Source: Acidobacteriota bacterium (GTDB lineage: Bacteria > Acidobacteriota > Thermoanaerobaculia > UBA5066). Taken from it: a stretch of 64,000 bases of DNA. The stretch lies in the NCBI GenBank assembly GCA_029781975.1, contig JAKOVQ010000053.1, forward strand, positions 1-64,000, read 5' to 3'. Positions 36,172 to 44,817 of the stretch are shown here, one piece after another. Position 1 is the stretch's first letter. Every line of letters starts with the position of its first letter. The notes below the pieces were generated by a model. The model was not told where the DNA came from, ran no database searches, and was given only the letters and a program-made list of their open reading frames with translations. The position numbers and the translations under genes were made by a program.

Positions 36172-37872
36172 ATGGGCAAGCGTATCGTCGTCGATCCCGT
36201 CACCCGCATCGAGGGCCACCTCCGCATCGACGTGGAGGTGGACGGCGGGCACGTCCGCAACGCCTGGTCCTCCGGGCAGATGTTCCGGGGGATCGAGACG
36301 ATCCTCCAGGGACGGGACCCCCGGGAGGCGTGGCTCTTCACCCAGCGGTTCTGCGGCGTCTGCACGACCGTCCACGCGATCGCGTCGGTGAGGACCGTCG
36401 AGAACGCCCTGGGCCTCGAGGTCCCGCTGAACGCCCAGTACATCCGGAACCTGATCGTGGCCGCGCACGCGATGCACGACCACATCGTCCACTTCTACCA
36501 CCTCTCGGCCCTCGACTGGGTCGACGTCGTCTCCGCCCTGAAGGCGGACCCCGCGAAGACCTCGGCCCTCGCCGAGAGCCTCTCGCCGTGGCCGCACAAC
36601 GGGACGATGGTGATGAAGTCGGTCCAGGACAGGCTGAAGGCGTTCGTCGAGAACGGGCAGCTCGGCCCCTTCACGAACGGCTACTGGGGCCACCCGGCCA
36701 TGAAGCTGCCGCCGGAGGTCAACCTCCTCGCGGTCGCCCACTACCTCCAGGCGCTCGACGCCCAGCGCGGCGTCAACAAGGTGGTCGCCCTCCTCGGCTC
36801 GAAGACCCCGAACATCCAGAACCTCGCGGTCGGCGGCGTGGCGAACGCCATCAACCTCGACAACGAGGCGACCCTCAACATGACGAAGCTCTACTTCGTC
36901 AAGGAGGCGCTGGACGAGGTCCAGAAGTTCGTCGAGCAGGTCTACTTCCCCGACCTCTGCGCGGTCGGCGCCCTCTACGCGGACTGGCTGCCGTACGGCG
37001 CCGGGGTCAAGAACTACCTCGCCGTGCCGGACCTCCCGCTCGACACGAAGGGGACGCAGTTCGACCTCCCGGGCGGGACGATCCTGAACGGCGACCTCGC
37101 GACGGTGAAGGAGATCAAGAGCTTCGACGACGCCTACTTCAAGGAGGGGGTCACCGAGTCGATCGCCCGCGCCTGGTACGACGGCTCCTGGGACAAGCAC
37201 CCGTTCGAGGAGGAGACGGTCCCGAAGTACACGAAGTGGGAGGACGACGGGAAGTACTCGTGGGTGAAGGCGCCCCGCTTCCAGGGCAAGCCGATGCAGG
37301 TCGGCCCGCTCGCGCAGGTCCTCGTCGGGTTCGCGCTCAAGCACGAGCCGACCGTGAGGTGGGCGACGAAGACCCTCCAGACCATCGGGTCGGTCGCCAA
37401 GGCGCAGCTGACCCCCGCGGTCCTCCACTCCACGCTCGGGCGGCACGCGGCGCGGATGATCCGCACCTGCATGCTCGCCGAGATGGCGCAGAAGCACTGG
37501 AAGCTCCTCGTCGACAACATCGGCAAGGGGGACACGGCCATCTTCAACGAGCCGGTCTTCCCGAAGGGGGAGCAGCGCGGCTTCGGCTTCCACGAGGCGC
37601 CGCGCGGCACGCTCTCCCACTGGATCGTCATCGAGGACGGGAAGATCAAGAACTACCAGGCCGTCGTCCCGTCGACGTGGAACGCCGGCCCGCGCGACGA
37701 CAAGAACCAGGTCGGGCCCTACGAGGCGTCGCTCATCGGCAACCCGATCGCCGACCCGGAGCGGCCGCTGGAGGTCCTCCGGACGATCCACTCGTTCGAC
37801 CCGTGCCTGGCCTGCGCGATCCACACCCTCGACGTCGAGGGGAACGAGCTCGCGCGGGTGAGGACGCTCTAG
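36172..37872 (+). CDS. hybC: [NiFe] hydrogenase large subunit
   Basis: The 566-residue catalytic subunit coordinates the Ni-Fe(CN)2CO centre. The L1 motif is RFCGVCTTVHA (Phe replaces the usual Ile of RICGVC) and the L2 motif is DPCLACAIHTLD. The N-terminal VDPVTRIEGHLRI is also typical. After the L2 His about 15 residues remain (TLDVEGNELARVRTL), the extension removed by the maturation protease encoded immediately downstream. It begins 10 bases after hybB with GGGGGGAGCG as ribosome site. Hyp accessory genes are not in this window. Confidence 0.96.
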   Translation: MGKRIVVDPVTRIEGHLRIDVEVDGGHVRNAWSSGQMFRGIETILQGRDPREAWLFTQRFCGVCTTVHAIASVRTVENALGLEVPLNAQYIRNLIVAAHAMHDHIVHFYHLSALDWVDVVSALKADPAKTSALAESLSPWPHNGTMVMKSVQDRLKAFVENGQLGPFTNGYWGHPAMKLPPEVNLLAVAHYLQALDAQRGVNKVVALLGSKTPNIQNLAVGGVANAINLDNEATLNMTKLYFVKEALDEVQKFVEQVYFPDLCAVGALYADWLPYGAGVKNYLAVPDLPLDTKGTQFDLPGGTILNGDLATVKEIKSFDDAYFKEGVTESIARAWYDGSWDKHPFEEETVPKYTKWEDDGKYSWVKAPRFQGKPMQVGPLAQVLVGFALKHEPTVRWATKTLQTIGSVAKAQLTPAVLHSTLGRHAARMIRTCMLAEMAQKHWKLLVDNIGKGDTAIFNEPVFPKGEQRGFGFHEAPRGTLSHWIVIEDGKIKNYQAVVPSTWNAGPRDDKNQVGPYEASLIGNPIADPERPLEVLRTIHSFDPCLACAIHTLDVEGNELARVRTL

Positions 37873-37887
37873 GCAGCCTCCGGGCTG

Positions 37888-38454
37888 ATGAAGGAGGCGG
37901 GGGAGGAGGGGCGCGAGGTCCGCGTCCTCGGGCTCGGCAACGTCCTCATGGGAGACGACGCCGCCGGGCCGTGGGTCGTGGAGCTCCTTCGCGCCGGCTG
38001 GCATCTGGGCCCGGGCGTCTCCGCGGTCGACGTGGGGACGCCCGGGCTCGATCTCGTCCCCTTCCTCGCGGGCGCCCGCGCGATCGTCCTCGTCGACACG
38101 GTCAAGTCCAAGGGAGAGCCGGGCGAGCTGCGCCTCTACCGCCGCGACGAGATCCTGAAGCACGCGCCGGGACCGCGGACGAGCCCGCACGACCCGGGGG
38201 TCAAGGAGACGCTCCTCTACCTCGACTTCGCGGGGGACGGCCCCGAGGAGGTCCTCCTCGTCGGCATCGTCCCGGGGCGCGTGGAGAAGGGGCTCGAGCT
38301 GACGCCGGCCGTCGAGGCCGCGCTCCCCGCGGCCCTCGAGGCGGTCGTGGCCGAGCTCGGGAGGCTCGGCTGCGCCGTGGAGCGGCGGCCGGACCCCGCG
38401 CGGCCGCGCCCGTGGTGGGCCGCGGGGACGGCGCCCCCGGCCGGAGGGGGCTGA
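37888..38454 (+). CDS. hybD: Hydrogenase maturation protease
   Basis: This 188-residue HyaD/HybD-type endopeptidase cleaves the C-terminal extension of the large subunit after nickel insertion. The N-terminal VLGLGNVLMGDDAAGP motif carries an acidic nickel-sensing residue. DVGTPGLDLVPF and the SPHDPG histidine supply the others. The C-terminal 25 residues are Pro/Arg/Ala-rich and not part of the family core. It starts 15 bases after the large subunit, which fits a dedicated protease for it. Confidence 0.9.
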   Translation: MKEAGEEGREVRVLGLGNVLMGDDAAGPWVVELLRAGWHLGPGVSAVDVGTPGLDLVPFLAGARAIVLVDTVKSKGEPGELRLYRRDEILKHAPGPRTSPHDPGVKETLLYLDFAGDGPEEVLLVGIVPGRVEKGLELTPAVEAALPAALEAVVAELGRLGCAVERRPDPARPRPWWAAGTAPPAGGG

Positions 38455-38459
38455 GGGCC

Positions 38460-38876
38460 GTGGCCGGGGGCGGAGGCCCGGTGCGGCGCGAGCCCGGGCG
38501 CGGGCGCTTCGGCCGCGCGCTGGACGCGTTCCTGGTCCTGGTGGCGCTCCACAGCTTCGCCGTCGGCTTCTTCCTCCTCCTCGCAACCCGCTGGGGAGCG
38601 CGGTTCGGCGGGTTCGGCGAGGTCCAGCCGCTCTTCTTCGCCCGGCAGGCGGGGATCTTCCACTTCGTCGCGGGGACCGCGTACCTGATCGAGCGCTTCC
38701 GCTACGGAGGGGTCACGATCGTCCTGGTCGCCAAGGCCACCGCGGTGGCGTTCCTCGCCACGGCGGCGCTCGCGGGAGAGGGTGCGTGGTCGATCCCGCT
38801 CTCGGCCGCCGGAGACGGCCTGATGGGCCTCGCGATCTGGTGGCTCCGCCGGAGGGAGCGCGCGGAAGGGGGCTGA
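38460..38876 (+). CDS. Small four-helix membrane protein at the end of the hydrogenase operon
   Basis: This 138-residue protein of unknown family is predicted to have four membrane helices (ALDAFLVLVALHSFAVGFFL, FARQAGIFHFVAGTAYLI, VTIVLVAKATAVAFLATAAL and GDGLMGLAIWWL). Two His near the first and second helices (LHSF, IFHF) could bind heme or quinone, but this is only a possibility. The GTG at 38460 lies 5 bases after the hybD stop, so it is almost certainly co-transcribed. A second GTG at 38481 is an alternative start. Confidence 0.72.
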   Translation: MAGGGGPVRREPGRGRFGRALDAFLVLVALHSFAVGFFLLLATRWGARFGGFGEVQPLFFARQAGIFHFVAGTAYLIERFRYGGVTIVLVAKATAVAFLATAALAGEGAWSIPLSAAGDGLMGLAIWWLRRRERAEGG

Positions 38877-38883
38877 GGGCCCC

Positions 38884-40428
38884 TCAGTCGTCCCGGCGGC
38901 GGCCGTGCACGCCCCGCCTCCGCCGGATCGTGGCGAGCTCGTCGAAGACCTCCTGGGCCTGGTCGCACCCGTACCGGAGCGTCGCCGTGATCCGGTCGAG
39001 CATCTCCTGCCGCAGCCCCTCGGCCTCGGGGTCCCGGCGGAGGACGCGGAAGCAGACGAGGTTCAGCGCCTCCAGCGCCCCGCAGAGCTCCGACGCCTGG
39101 AACCCCTGCTCGAAGCGCCGCGCCGCCAGGTCGCGGCAGTAGGCGACGAGGACTCCCTTCTCCCGGGTCCTGACGGCGTTCATCAGGTGCCGGAGGACCG
39201 CCCGGTGGTTCCACTCGTGGTCCTCGGCGCTGATCCCCTGGTAGGTCGCGAACTCGATCGGCCCGCGCGGCCCGACGAGGTGGGCGTGGTAGGCGGCGAT
39301 GATCTCCTCCTCGTGCTTCTGGAGGAGCCGGTGGAGCTTCAGGTTGCTCGGGAAGTAGACCCTCTTCATCGCCTCGCGGTTCCTCCGGTTCCACTCGAGC
39401 GGGTCGGTCTTGAGGTTCTCGACGAGGAACGGGAGGCGCCGGAGGAGGAGGAGCCGGGGCCGCGGCTCCCAGCCGAGCCGGGCGCGCGTCCGGCGGGCGT
39501 CGATCGTCATCTTCTGGTCGATGTACCGCGCCATCCAGGGACGCTCGAACGGGAGCTCGCCGGTCAGCCGCCCCGCGAGGCAGCGCGCCCACATGCCGGG
39601 TCCGCAGAGCGGCTTCGGCATCAGGACGGGCTTCCGGCGCGACCCGAAGTAGTGGAGCGTGGCGGCCTCGAAGAGCTCCCGGTGGCACGTGGAGCCGTCG
39701 GGGCTCGCGATCAGGACCTCGCCCGGCTCGAGGGACTCCGGCGGGCGCTCCAGCACCCGGCTCAGGACGTCGACGACGTCGGCCACGTGGAGGTAGGGGA
39801 TGGCCGACTCCCCGCGCCCCCCGAGGACGCTCCTGTTCCAGGCGCGGGAGAGCCACGTGGAGAGGAACATGAAGAGGGGCGGGTACTCGCACCAGTCGGA
39901 GAAGAGGGCGGCGAAGCGGACGATCGTCGACGGGAAGGCGTCGGCGTACTCCTTCAGCATCGCCTCGCCGGCCGCCTTCGTCCTGGCGTAGATGTGCTGG
40001 CCGTCCGGAGGGCTCGCCTCGTCGAGGAAGCCGCCGGGGGGCGGGAACTGGCAGGCGGCGACCGAGCTCGAGAAGAGGAAGCGCTTGACGCCGATCTCCC
40101 GGCTCAGGTCGAGGACGTTCCTGAGGCCGCCGACGTTCGTCCTCTCGTACTCCGGGTCCTCGTCCCCCGTGAAGTCGTAGTGCGCGGCGAGGTGGACGAC
40201 GGCGGAGGCCCCTCCCGTCAGGCGGACGGAGCGGAAGACCTCCGCGAGGGGCTCGCGCTCGCCGATGTCCACCTGGAACCAGGTGGTGTTGGGGTGCTCG
40301 GGGGCCCCGCTCCGCCCCTGCGACCGGCGCGCGATGCCGACGATCCGGTAGTCCTCCTGGAGCGCCTCGAGGAGGTGTCGGCCGACGAAGCCGGACGCCC
40401 CGGTGACGATGAGGCGCGGGAGCGGCAC
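38884..40428 (-). CDS. NAD-dependent epimerase/dehydratase fused to RsbRD_N-like domain
   Basis: The 514-residue protein has an extended-SDR domain at about residues 1-335: GASGFVGRHLLEAL nucleotide motif, VVHLAAHYDF, SSSVAAC and catalytic YARTK. This part resembles sugar-nucleotide or steroid-type epimerases and dehydrogenases. Residues about 365-500 form a helical domain (LHRLLQKHEEEIIAAYHAHL ... CRDLAARRFEQGFQASELCGALEALN). Its R-x-x-x-G-F ... E-L pattern resembles the RsbRD_N globin-like sensor domain. I know of no standard fusion of this kind. The Rieske gene lies 6 bases upstream on the same strand. Confidence 0.8.
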   Translation of the reverse strand: MPLPRLIVTGASGFVGRHLLEALQEDYRIVGIARRSQGRSGAPEHPNTTWFQVDIGEREPLAEVFRSVRLTGGASAVVHLAAHYDFTGDEDPEYERTNVGGLRNVLDLSREIGVKRFLFSSSVAACQFPPPGGFLDEASPPDGQHIYARTKAAGEAMLKEYADAFPSTIVRFAALFSDWCEYPPLFMFLSTWLSRAWNRSVLGGRGESAIPYLHVADVVDVLSRVLERPPESLEPGEVLIASPDGSTCHRELFEAATLHYFGSRRKPVLMPKPLCGPGMWARCLAGRLTGELPFERPWMARYIDQKMTIDARRTRARLGWEPRPRLLLLRRLPFLVENLKTDPLEWNRRNREAMKRVYFPSNLKLHRLLQKHEEEIIAAYHAHLVGPRGPIEFATYQGISAEDHEWNHRAVLRHLMNAVRTREKGVLVAYCRDLAARRFEQGFQASELCGALEALNLVCFRVLRRDPEAEGLRQEMLDRITATLRYGCDQAQEVFDELATIRRRRGVHGRRRDD

Positions 40429-40434
40429 CCGGCG

Positions 40435-40833
40435 TCAGGCCTCGACGAGGAGCCGCTCGCCGTCGATCCTCGCGGGGCGGACCGGGAGCGGCCGGGGGGG
40501 AGGGCCCGCGATCACCTGGCCGTCGGGCGCGTACTTCGCGTCGTGGCACGGGCAGCGGTAGACCGACTCCTGCTCGTCCCAGAAGACCTCGCACCCCTGG
40601 TGCGTGCAGACGAGCGACCGGACGGTCACGCCCGTCCCGTCGCGGAGCACCTCGACGGGGTGGCCGCCGACCTGGACGGTGACGCGGACTCCGGACGGGA
40701 ACCGGGCGAGCGGGAAGGCGACGGACGGAGGGCGGGGGGGCGCGGCCACGTCGTTCCGGCAGGCGGCGGGGACCAGCGAGGAGGCGGCGACGGCGGCGAG
40801 GAGCTCGCGGCGCGAGAGCGTGGCTGCGGGCAC
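40435..40833 (-). CDS. Exported Rieske [2Fe-2S] protein
   Basis: The 132-residue protein has a Rieske motif CTHQGC (about residues 76-81) and CPCHDAKY, giving two Cys and two His ligands for a 2Fe-2S cluster, followed by GPPPRPL as in bc1-type Rieske loops. The N-terminus has twin arginines and a lipobox-like end (SRRELLAAVAASSLVPAAC), so it is probably a Tat-exported lipoprotein. No cytochrome b gene is adjacent. It precedes the epimerase fusion and probably shares its transcript. Confidence 0.88.
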   Translation of the reverse strand: MPAATLSRRELLAAVAASSLVPAACRNDVAAPPRPPSVAFPLARFPSGVRVTVQVGGHPVEVLRDGTGVTVRSLVCTHQGCEVFWDEQESVYRCPCHDAKYAPDGQVIAGPPPRPLPVRPARIDGERLLVEA

Positions 40834-41004
40834 GGCACCTCCCGTCCGGAACGGGTCCCGGACGGCTGATCATACCGTCGGGACGGGGGCCGGGACGAGC
40901 ACGGAGCCGTCCGTCCCGTCCGGGGGCTCGAAAGCGGCAGGGAGCAGCGGAAGCGCTCGACGCCGGGCCGTGCGGCTGAGAGACTGGTCGGAGGAGGCGA
41001 GCCG

Positions 41005-41868
41005 ATGACACGAGAGCCGATCGTCCTCGACGCTCACGGCAAGCACGCCCAGCGCGCGCTCTTCACCCGCGACGGGGCCACGCTCGTGACCTGCGGGCAG
41101 GACGCGTGCGTCCGGCTCTGGTCCGTCCCGGGCTTCGCGCCGGCCGGGGTCTTCGAGGGCCACGAGGCGAGCGTGAACACGCTCTCCTTCTCGCCGGAGG
41201 AAGACAGGCTCGCGACCGGGTCGTCCGACGGGACCGTCCGGGTCTGGTCGTTTCCGGGCGGCCGCGAGATGGGGCTCCTGGAGGGGCAGGTCGCGGCGGC
41301 GTTCGCGCCCGCGGGAGGGCTCCTCGCCACGATCTCCGCCAAGGGCCGCGCCGTCCTCTGGGACGCGAACCTCGACGAGCTCCCCCCGCTCCCCCTCCTC
41401 GACCGCCGTCTCTTCTCGCTCGCCTTCTCCTCCGACGGCGCCCTCCTCTTCGCCGCCGGGCAGGAAAGCGTCCACCGGGTCCGGACGAAGGACCGCGAGA
41501 AGCAGAAGGAGTGGCCGGGGCACCGGACGGCGGTCACCGCGCTCGCGCTCTCGCCCGACGGCTCCCGCCTCGCCTCGACCGGGGCCGAGGGGACGCTCCT
41601 GGTGCGGGGAGTCGCCGACGGCGCCGAGGCGCTGCGGGTGCCGCTCGGCACGACCGGCACCTACCAGCTCGCCTGGGCGCCGGGCGGGACGCGGATCGCC
41701 GTCGCCTGCGACCACCTCATCCAGCTGCGGGACGTCGCGAAGGGGACGGTGATCGAGCGGATCGACGTGGGGGTCAAGGGGGTCTACGGCCTCGCGTTCT
41801 CGCCGGACGGCCGCTTCCTGGCCAACGCCGCGGCCGACGGCCGCGTGCGCATCTGGAGCCTCGCGTGA
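41005..41868 (+). CDS. WD40-repeat protein
   Basis: The 287-residue protein consists of about seven WD40-type blades, with repeat ends such as VRLWSVPGF, VRVWSFPGG and VRIWSLA and starts such as GHEASVNTLSFSPEEDRLAT and GHRTAVTALALSPDGSRLAS. No signal peptide is seen. The ATG at 41005 follows GGAGGCGAG. The kinase gene begins 28 bases downstream, so the propeller may scaffold the kinase or its substrate. Confidence 0.88.
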   Translation: MTREPIVLDAHGKHAQRALFTRDGATLVTCGQDACVRLWSVPGFAPAGVFEGHEASVNTLSFSPEEDRLATGSSDGTVRVWSFPGGREMGLLEGQVAAAFAPAGGLLATISAKGRAVLWDANLDELPPLPLLDRRLFSLAFSSDGALLFAAGQESVHRVRTKDREKQKEWPGHRTAVTALALSPDGSRLASTGAEGTLLVRGVADGAEALRVPLGTTGTYQLAWAPGGTRIAVACDHLIQLRDVAKGTVIERIDVGVKGVYGLAFSPDGRFLANAAADGRVRIWSLA

Positions 41869-41896
41869 GGGCGTAGGCGCGCGACGGGGGAGCCGC

Positions 41897-43855
41897 ATGA
41901 GCGGGAAGGGGACGCCCGGTTCCGGAGGACGGCGCTCGGGACGACGCCTCGCCGGGCGGGAGGTGCGGGAGCGGCTCGAGAGGGCGGTCGAGAGGATCGC
42001 CGCGGCGCCCGGCCGGTGGCCGGAGTTCGTCAACTCCGTCCGGACCGCGCTCGGCCGGCCGGCGCTCGACCCGTCCTCCCTCCGCGGGGCCCCGGTCCCT
42101 CTCCTGCGGTGCGAACGGGCGGGGGGGCCGGTCGCCGTCCCGCTCGACCCGCTCGTCCCGCTCGACAAGGGGGGGATGAACAGCGTCTTCCGCTCGGCCG
42201 ACCTCTTCGCCTCGCGCCCCCTCGTCGTCCGCAAGCACCTGCCGGCGGGGAGCGCCGTCGAGGCCGAGAGCCGGAGGGCGCGCGACGCCGTCGTCCGCCA
42301 GTGGCTGACCGCCATGCCCCGCCACCCGATCCTCCAGCGGTTCTGGGCGAGCGGCGTCCTCGACGGCGACGCCTGCGACCTGTTCGACTTCGCGCCCGGG
42401 ATCGCGCTCTCGCGCCACGTGAGGGAGAAGGGGCTGACGTACGGCGCCCTCCTCGACGTCGCCTTCCACGGCGCCCGGGCGCTGCGGCACCTGCAGCGGC
42501 TCTCGCTCGTCCACGGGGACGTCAAGCCCGAGAACTTCTGCGTGGAGGAGCGCGTGGGCCGCGACGGCGCGCCGCGCTACCGGGTCCGCCTGATCGACTT
42601 CGACATCGTCTCCACCGTCGACGAGCAGATCCACCAGTACAAGCTCGCGAACACCCTCGACGGCACGCTCCCCTACATGCCTCCCGAGAACTTCATCCCG
42701 TCCGTGCCGGAGGACCCGGCCGAGGCGCGGCGGATGGTCCTGACGAAGGACGTCTTCGCCCTGGGGATGGCCCTCGTCCGCTGCGTGAACGGGCGGTTCC
42801 CCGAGGCGTTCTACACGAGCATGGAGGCCCTCCTGAAGAAGAAGGAGGCCTTCGAGGAGCCGGAGTTCGACCTTCCCATCTCTCTCCCCGCCGAGCTGCG
42901 CAGCCTGATCCGGTCGATGGTGCGGAGCGACTGGCGGGCCCGCCCGCCGCTCGCCCTCGTCATCCGGACCTTCGAGGGGCTCCGGCGCGACGTCACGCCG
43001 CACGAGCGGGCCCGGCTGGTCCTTCCGCCCCGTCCGGAAGCCGTCGTCCGGCCGCCGGAGCCCGCCGCGCCCGAGGCCTCCGTCGGCCCCTACCGCCTCG
43101 TGAACCGCGCCTTCGCCTCCCGGCCGCCGGGGGACGGGCAGTGGCTCCCGCTGGCGGAGCTGCAGGACCCCTTCGGGCGGCGGCTCGTCGGCGTCCCGTT
43201 CGCGTTCCGGACGGCGGACGAGGAGGAGGCCTTCTACCGGGAGCGGTGCACCCTCCTCGCCGACCTCAACGCCGTCCGCCTGAGCCACGCCGAGCTCTTC
43301 CCGGGGAGCTTCCGGGACCTCGTGCGGCAGGAGGTGGGGGCCGAGCGCATCGTCTGGATCGTCCGGCCCCTCCTCGAGGGGGCGATCGACGTGACCCGCT
43401 TCCTCGCGGAGGAGAGGCCCGACGCGACGCCGCGGGAGAGGGTCTCGATCCTCCGGAGGGTGGCCGAGGCGCTCGCCGTCCTGGAGGCGGCCGGCTACAC
43501 GCTGCCGCGGCTGGGCCCCGACCTCGTCTTCTTCGTCCCGCTCCCCGGCGAGGAGGCGCTCTCCGTCTCGCGCGCCGCGCTGACGCGCCCGATCCAGTCG
43601 ATCTTCGACATCCCCCCGCTCACCCGCTCCGGGAGGCGCTTCCGGCAGGAGCTGATGGGGACCGCCTCGGCCCGGCGGATCGGCCCGGCGGCGGAGGACC
43701 GGCTGGTGAAGGACTTCCTCGCCCTCGCCGACGGGATCGGCCTCGTCTCCGCGCTCGACGCGCTGGAGAACGGGGTCCTCCTCCAGGTCGCGGACGTCGC
43801 GACCTGGAGGGAGCGGGTGGAGCTCCTCGTCTGGCTGGAGATGCAGGCGGCCTGA
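41897..43855 (+). CDS. Divergent Ser/Thr protein kinase with C-terminal extension
   Basis: The 652-residue protein has a kinase-like domain at about residues 85-365. The nucleotide loop is unusual (LDKGGMNSVFRS), with a candidate ATP lysine in LVVRKHLP. The catalytic loop HGDVKPENF is intact. The metal site reads IDFDIVS, DFD instead of DFG, and is followed by PYMPPENF as the APE-like motif. A second region from about 395 (VGPYRLVNRAFASRPPGDGQ) contains another degenerate kinase-like or regulatory domain. No membrane segment is seen. It is paired with the upstream WD40 gene. Confidence 0.8.
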   Translation: MSGKGTPGSGGRRSGRRLAGREVRERLERAVERIAAAPGRWPEFVNSVRTALGRPALDPSSLRGAPVPLLRCERAGGPVAVPLDPLVPLDKGGMNSVFRSADLFASRPLVVRKHLPAGSAVEAESRRARDAVVRQWLTAMPRHPILQRFWASGVLDGDACDLFDFAPGIALSRHVREKGLTYGALLDVAFHGARALRHLQRLSLVHGDVKPENFCVEERVGRDGAPRYRVRLIDFDIVSTVDEQIHQYKLANTLDGTLPYMPPENFIPSVPEDPAEARRMVLTKDVFALGMALVRCVNGRFPEAFYTSMEALLKKKEAFEEPEFDLPISLPAELRSLIRSMVRSDWRARPPLALVIRTFEGLRRDVTPHERARLVLPPRPEAVVRPPEPAAPEASVGPYRLVNRAFASRPPGDGQWLPLAELQDPFGRRLVGVPFAFRTADEEEAFYRERCTLLADLNAVRLSHAELFPGSFRDLVRQEVGAERIVWIVRPLLEGAIDVTRFLAEERPDATPRERVSILRRVAEALAVLEAAGYTLPRLGPDLVFFVPLPGEEALSVSRAALTRPIQSIFDIPPLTRSGRRFRQELMGTASARRIGPAAEDRLVKDFLALADGIGLVSALDALENGVLLQVADVATWRERVELLVWLEMQAA

Positions 43856-44305
43856 GCCGGACGAGCCTCGCCGGCGCGGGGTCTGCGGGGCACGGCGGGA
43901 CCCGGCCTCGGTCGTCGCAGGGGCGCCTGGCGGCCGGGTCGACCCACGGCGTCGGGAGGGGGGCGGCGAGGCTCGCGGCGATCGGGACGGCGCGCGGTAG
44001 GGCGGGTCAGCCGGGGGCGAGGGCCGCGTCCCCCGCGGCCTCGCGCGCGACGATGGCAGGAAAAGGGAAGGGGCGGCTTGCGCCGCCCCTTCCGGATGTC
44101 TCGGTGCCCCGGCAGCCCGGTACCCGCGGAGAGAGGTGAGGTGGGATTCGTAGCGTGTGGGGATGGGTGAGGCGGGTGTTCTGGTGTGGGCGGTGGGTGG
44201 TGGGGAATGTCTTGAATTCCCCGCGGGCCGTGAGCCGGGGCAACGTATCGGGGACGAGGAGGTCGTTCAGGGGGCCGCAGCCGGCGGGGACGACGGAAGA
44301 GGGCG
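43856..44305. other. Non-coding region with a terminator for the RiPP-like gene
   Basis: No gene is supported in these 450 bases. A perfect 12-bp hairpin (GGAAGGGGCGGC / GCCGCCCCTTCC, loop TTGC, 44066-44093) is followed on the minus strand by CCTTTTCC, so it best terminates the minus-strand gene ending at 44306. Positions 44150-44215 are GTGG/GGGT-rich and lower in complexity. A weak AT-rich patch (GAATGTCTTGAATTCC) lies at 44202-44221. Confidence 0.6.
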
Positions 44306-44575
44306 TCAGAGCCATCTGTCGGCCTCGGTGCGGACCTGGGAATCGCTGTCGGACTTGAGGCTCGCCTTCTGAAGGCGGGGGTCGAGAGAGGCGGCAAGCC
44401 TCTCGAAGGCGGTGGCGTCGAGGGCGGAGAGGGCGGTGGCCTCCGAGCGCGTCAGCTCGAACCCGTGCTCGACGAGGTCGCGGAGCGTGGCGCTCGGGTC
44501 GCGCTGGAACTCGAGCCGGAACTCCTCGTCCGTCGCGAGCCTGCCGATGATGACCTCGACGTTCTTCTGGGACAT
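44306..44575 (-). CDS. Os1348/NHLP-type RiPP leader-like small protein
   Basis: This 89-residue protein opens MSQKNVEVIIGRLATDEEF and continues RLEFQRDPSATLRDLVEHGF, the pattern of Os1348-family NHLP (nitrile-hydratase leader-like) proteins. In these proteins a Nif11-like helical leader ends before a short core. The C-terminal 25 residues (LQKASLKSDSDSQVRTEADRW) lack Cys and contain few modifiable residues beyond Ser and Thr. No maturase, transporter or peptidase is adjacent, so it is an orphan or has been recruited for another role. The upstream region 44576-44817 is non-coding. Confidence 0.7.
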   Translation of the reverse strand: MSQKNVEVIIGRLATDEEFRLEFQRDPSATLRDLVEHGFELTRSEATALSALDATAFERLAASLDPRLQKASLKSDSDSQVRTEADRWL

Positions 44576-44817
44576 CGCCTTGTTGTTCCGCCGAAACGTC
44601 CCGCACGATTCGTGCCACGTGCCCGCCGCGGGGGAGAACCCCTGAAGTACCCTCCTGTAAACGGTTTCGCGTCCTCGGCCAGGGGTCATCACGCGCGGGA
44701 GGTGTTGAAGAAGGCACAAGCTGTTGAATTCTCTACACCCGTGGCCACCTCCGCCAGCGACCGCGAGCGGAGACGGCCAGGGAGCCAGGGCCCCGGGGGG
44801 GGACCAGCAGCGGCTGG

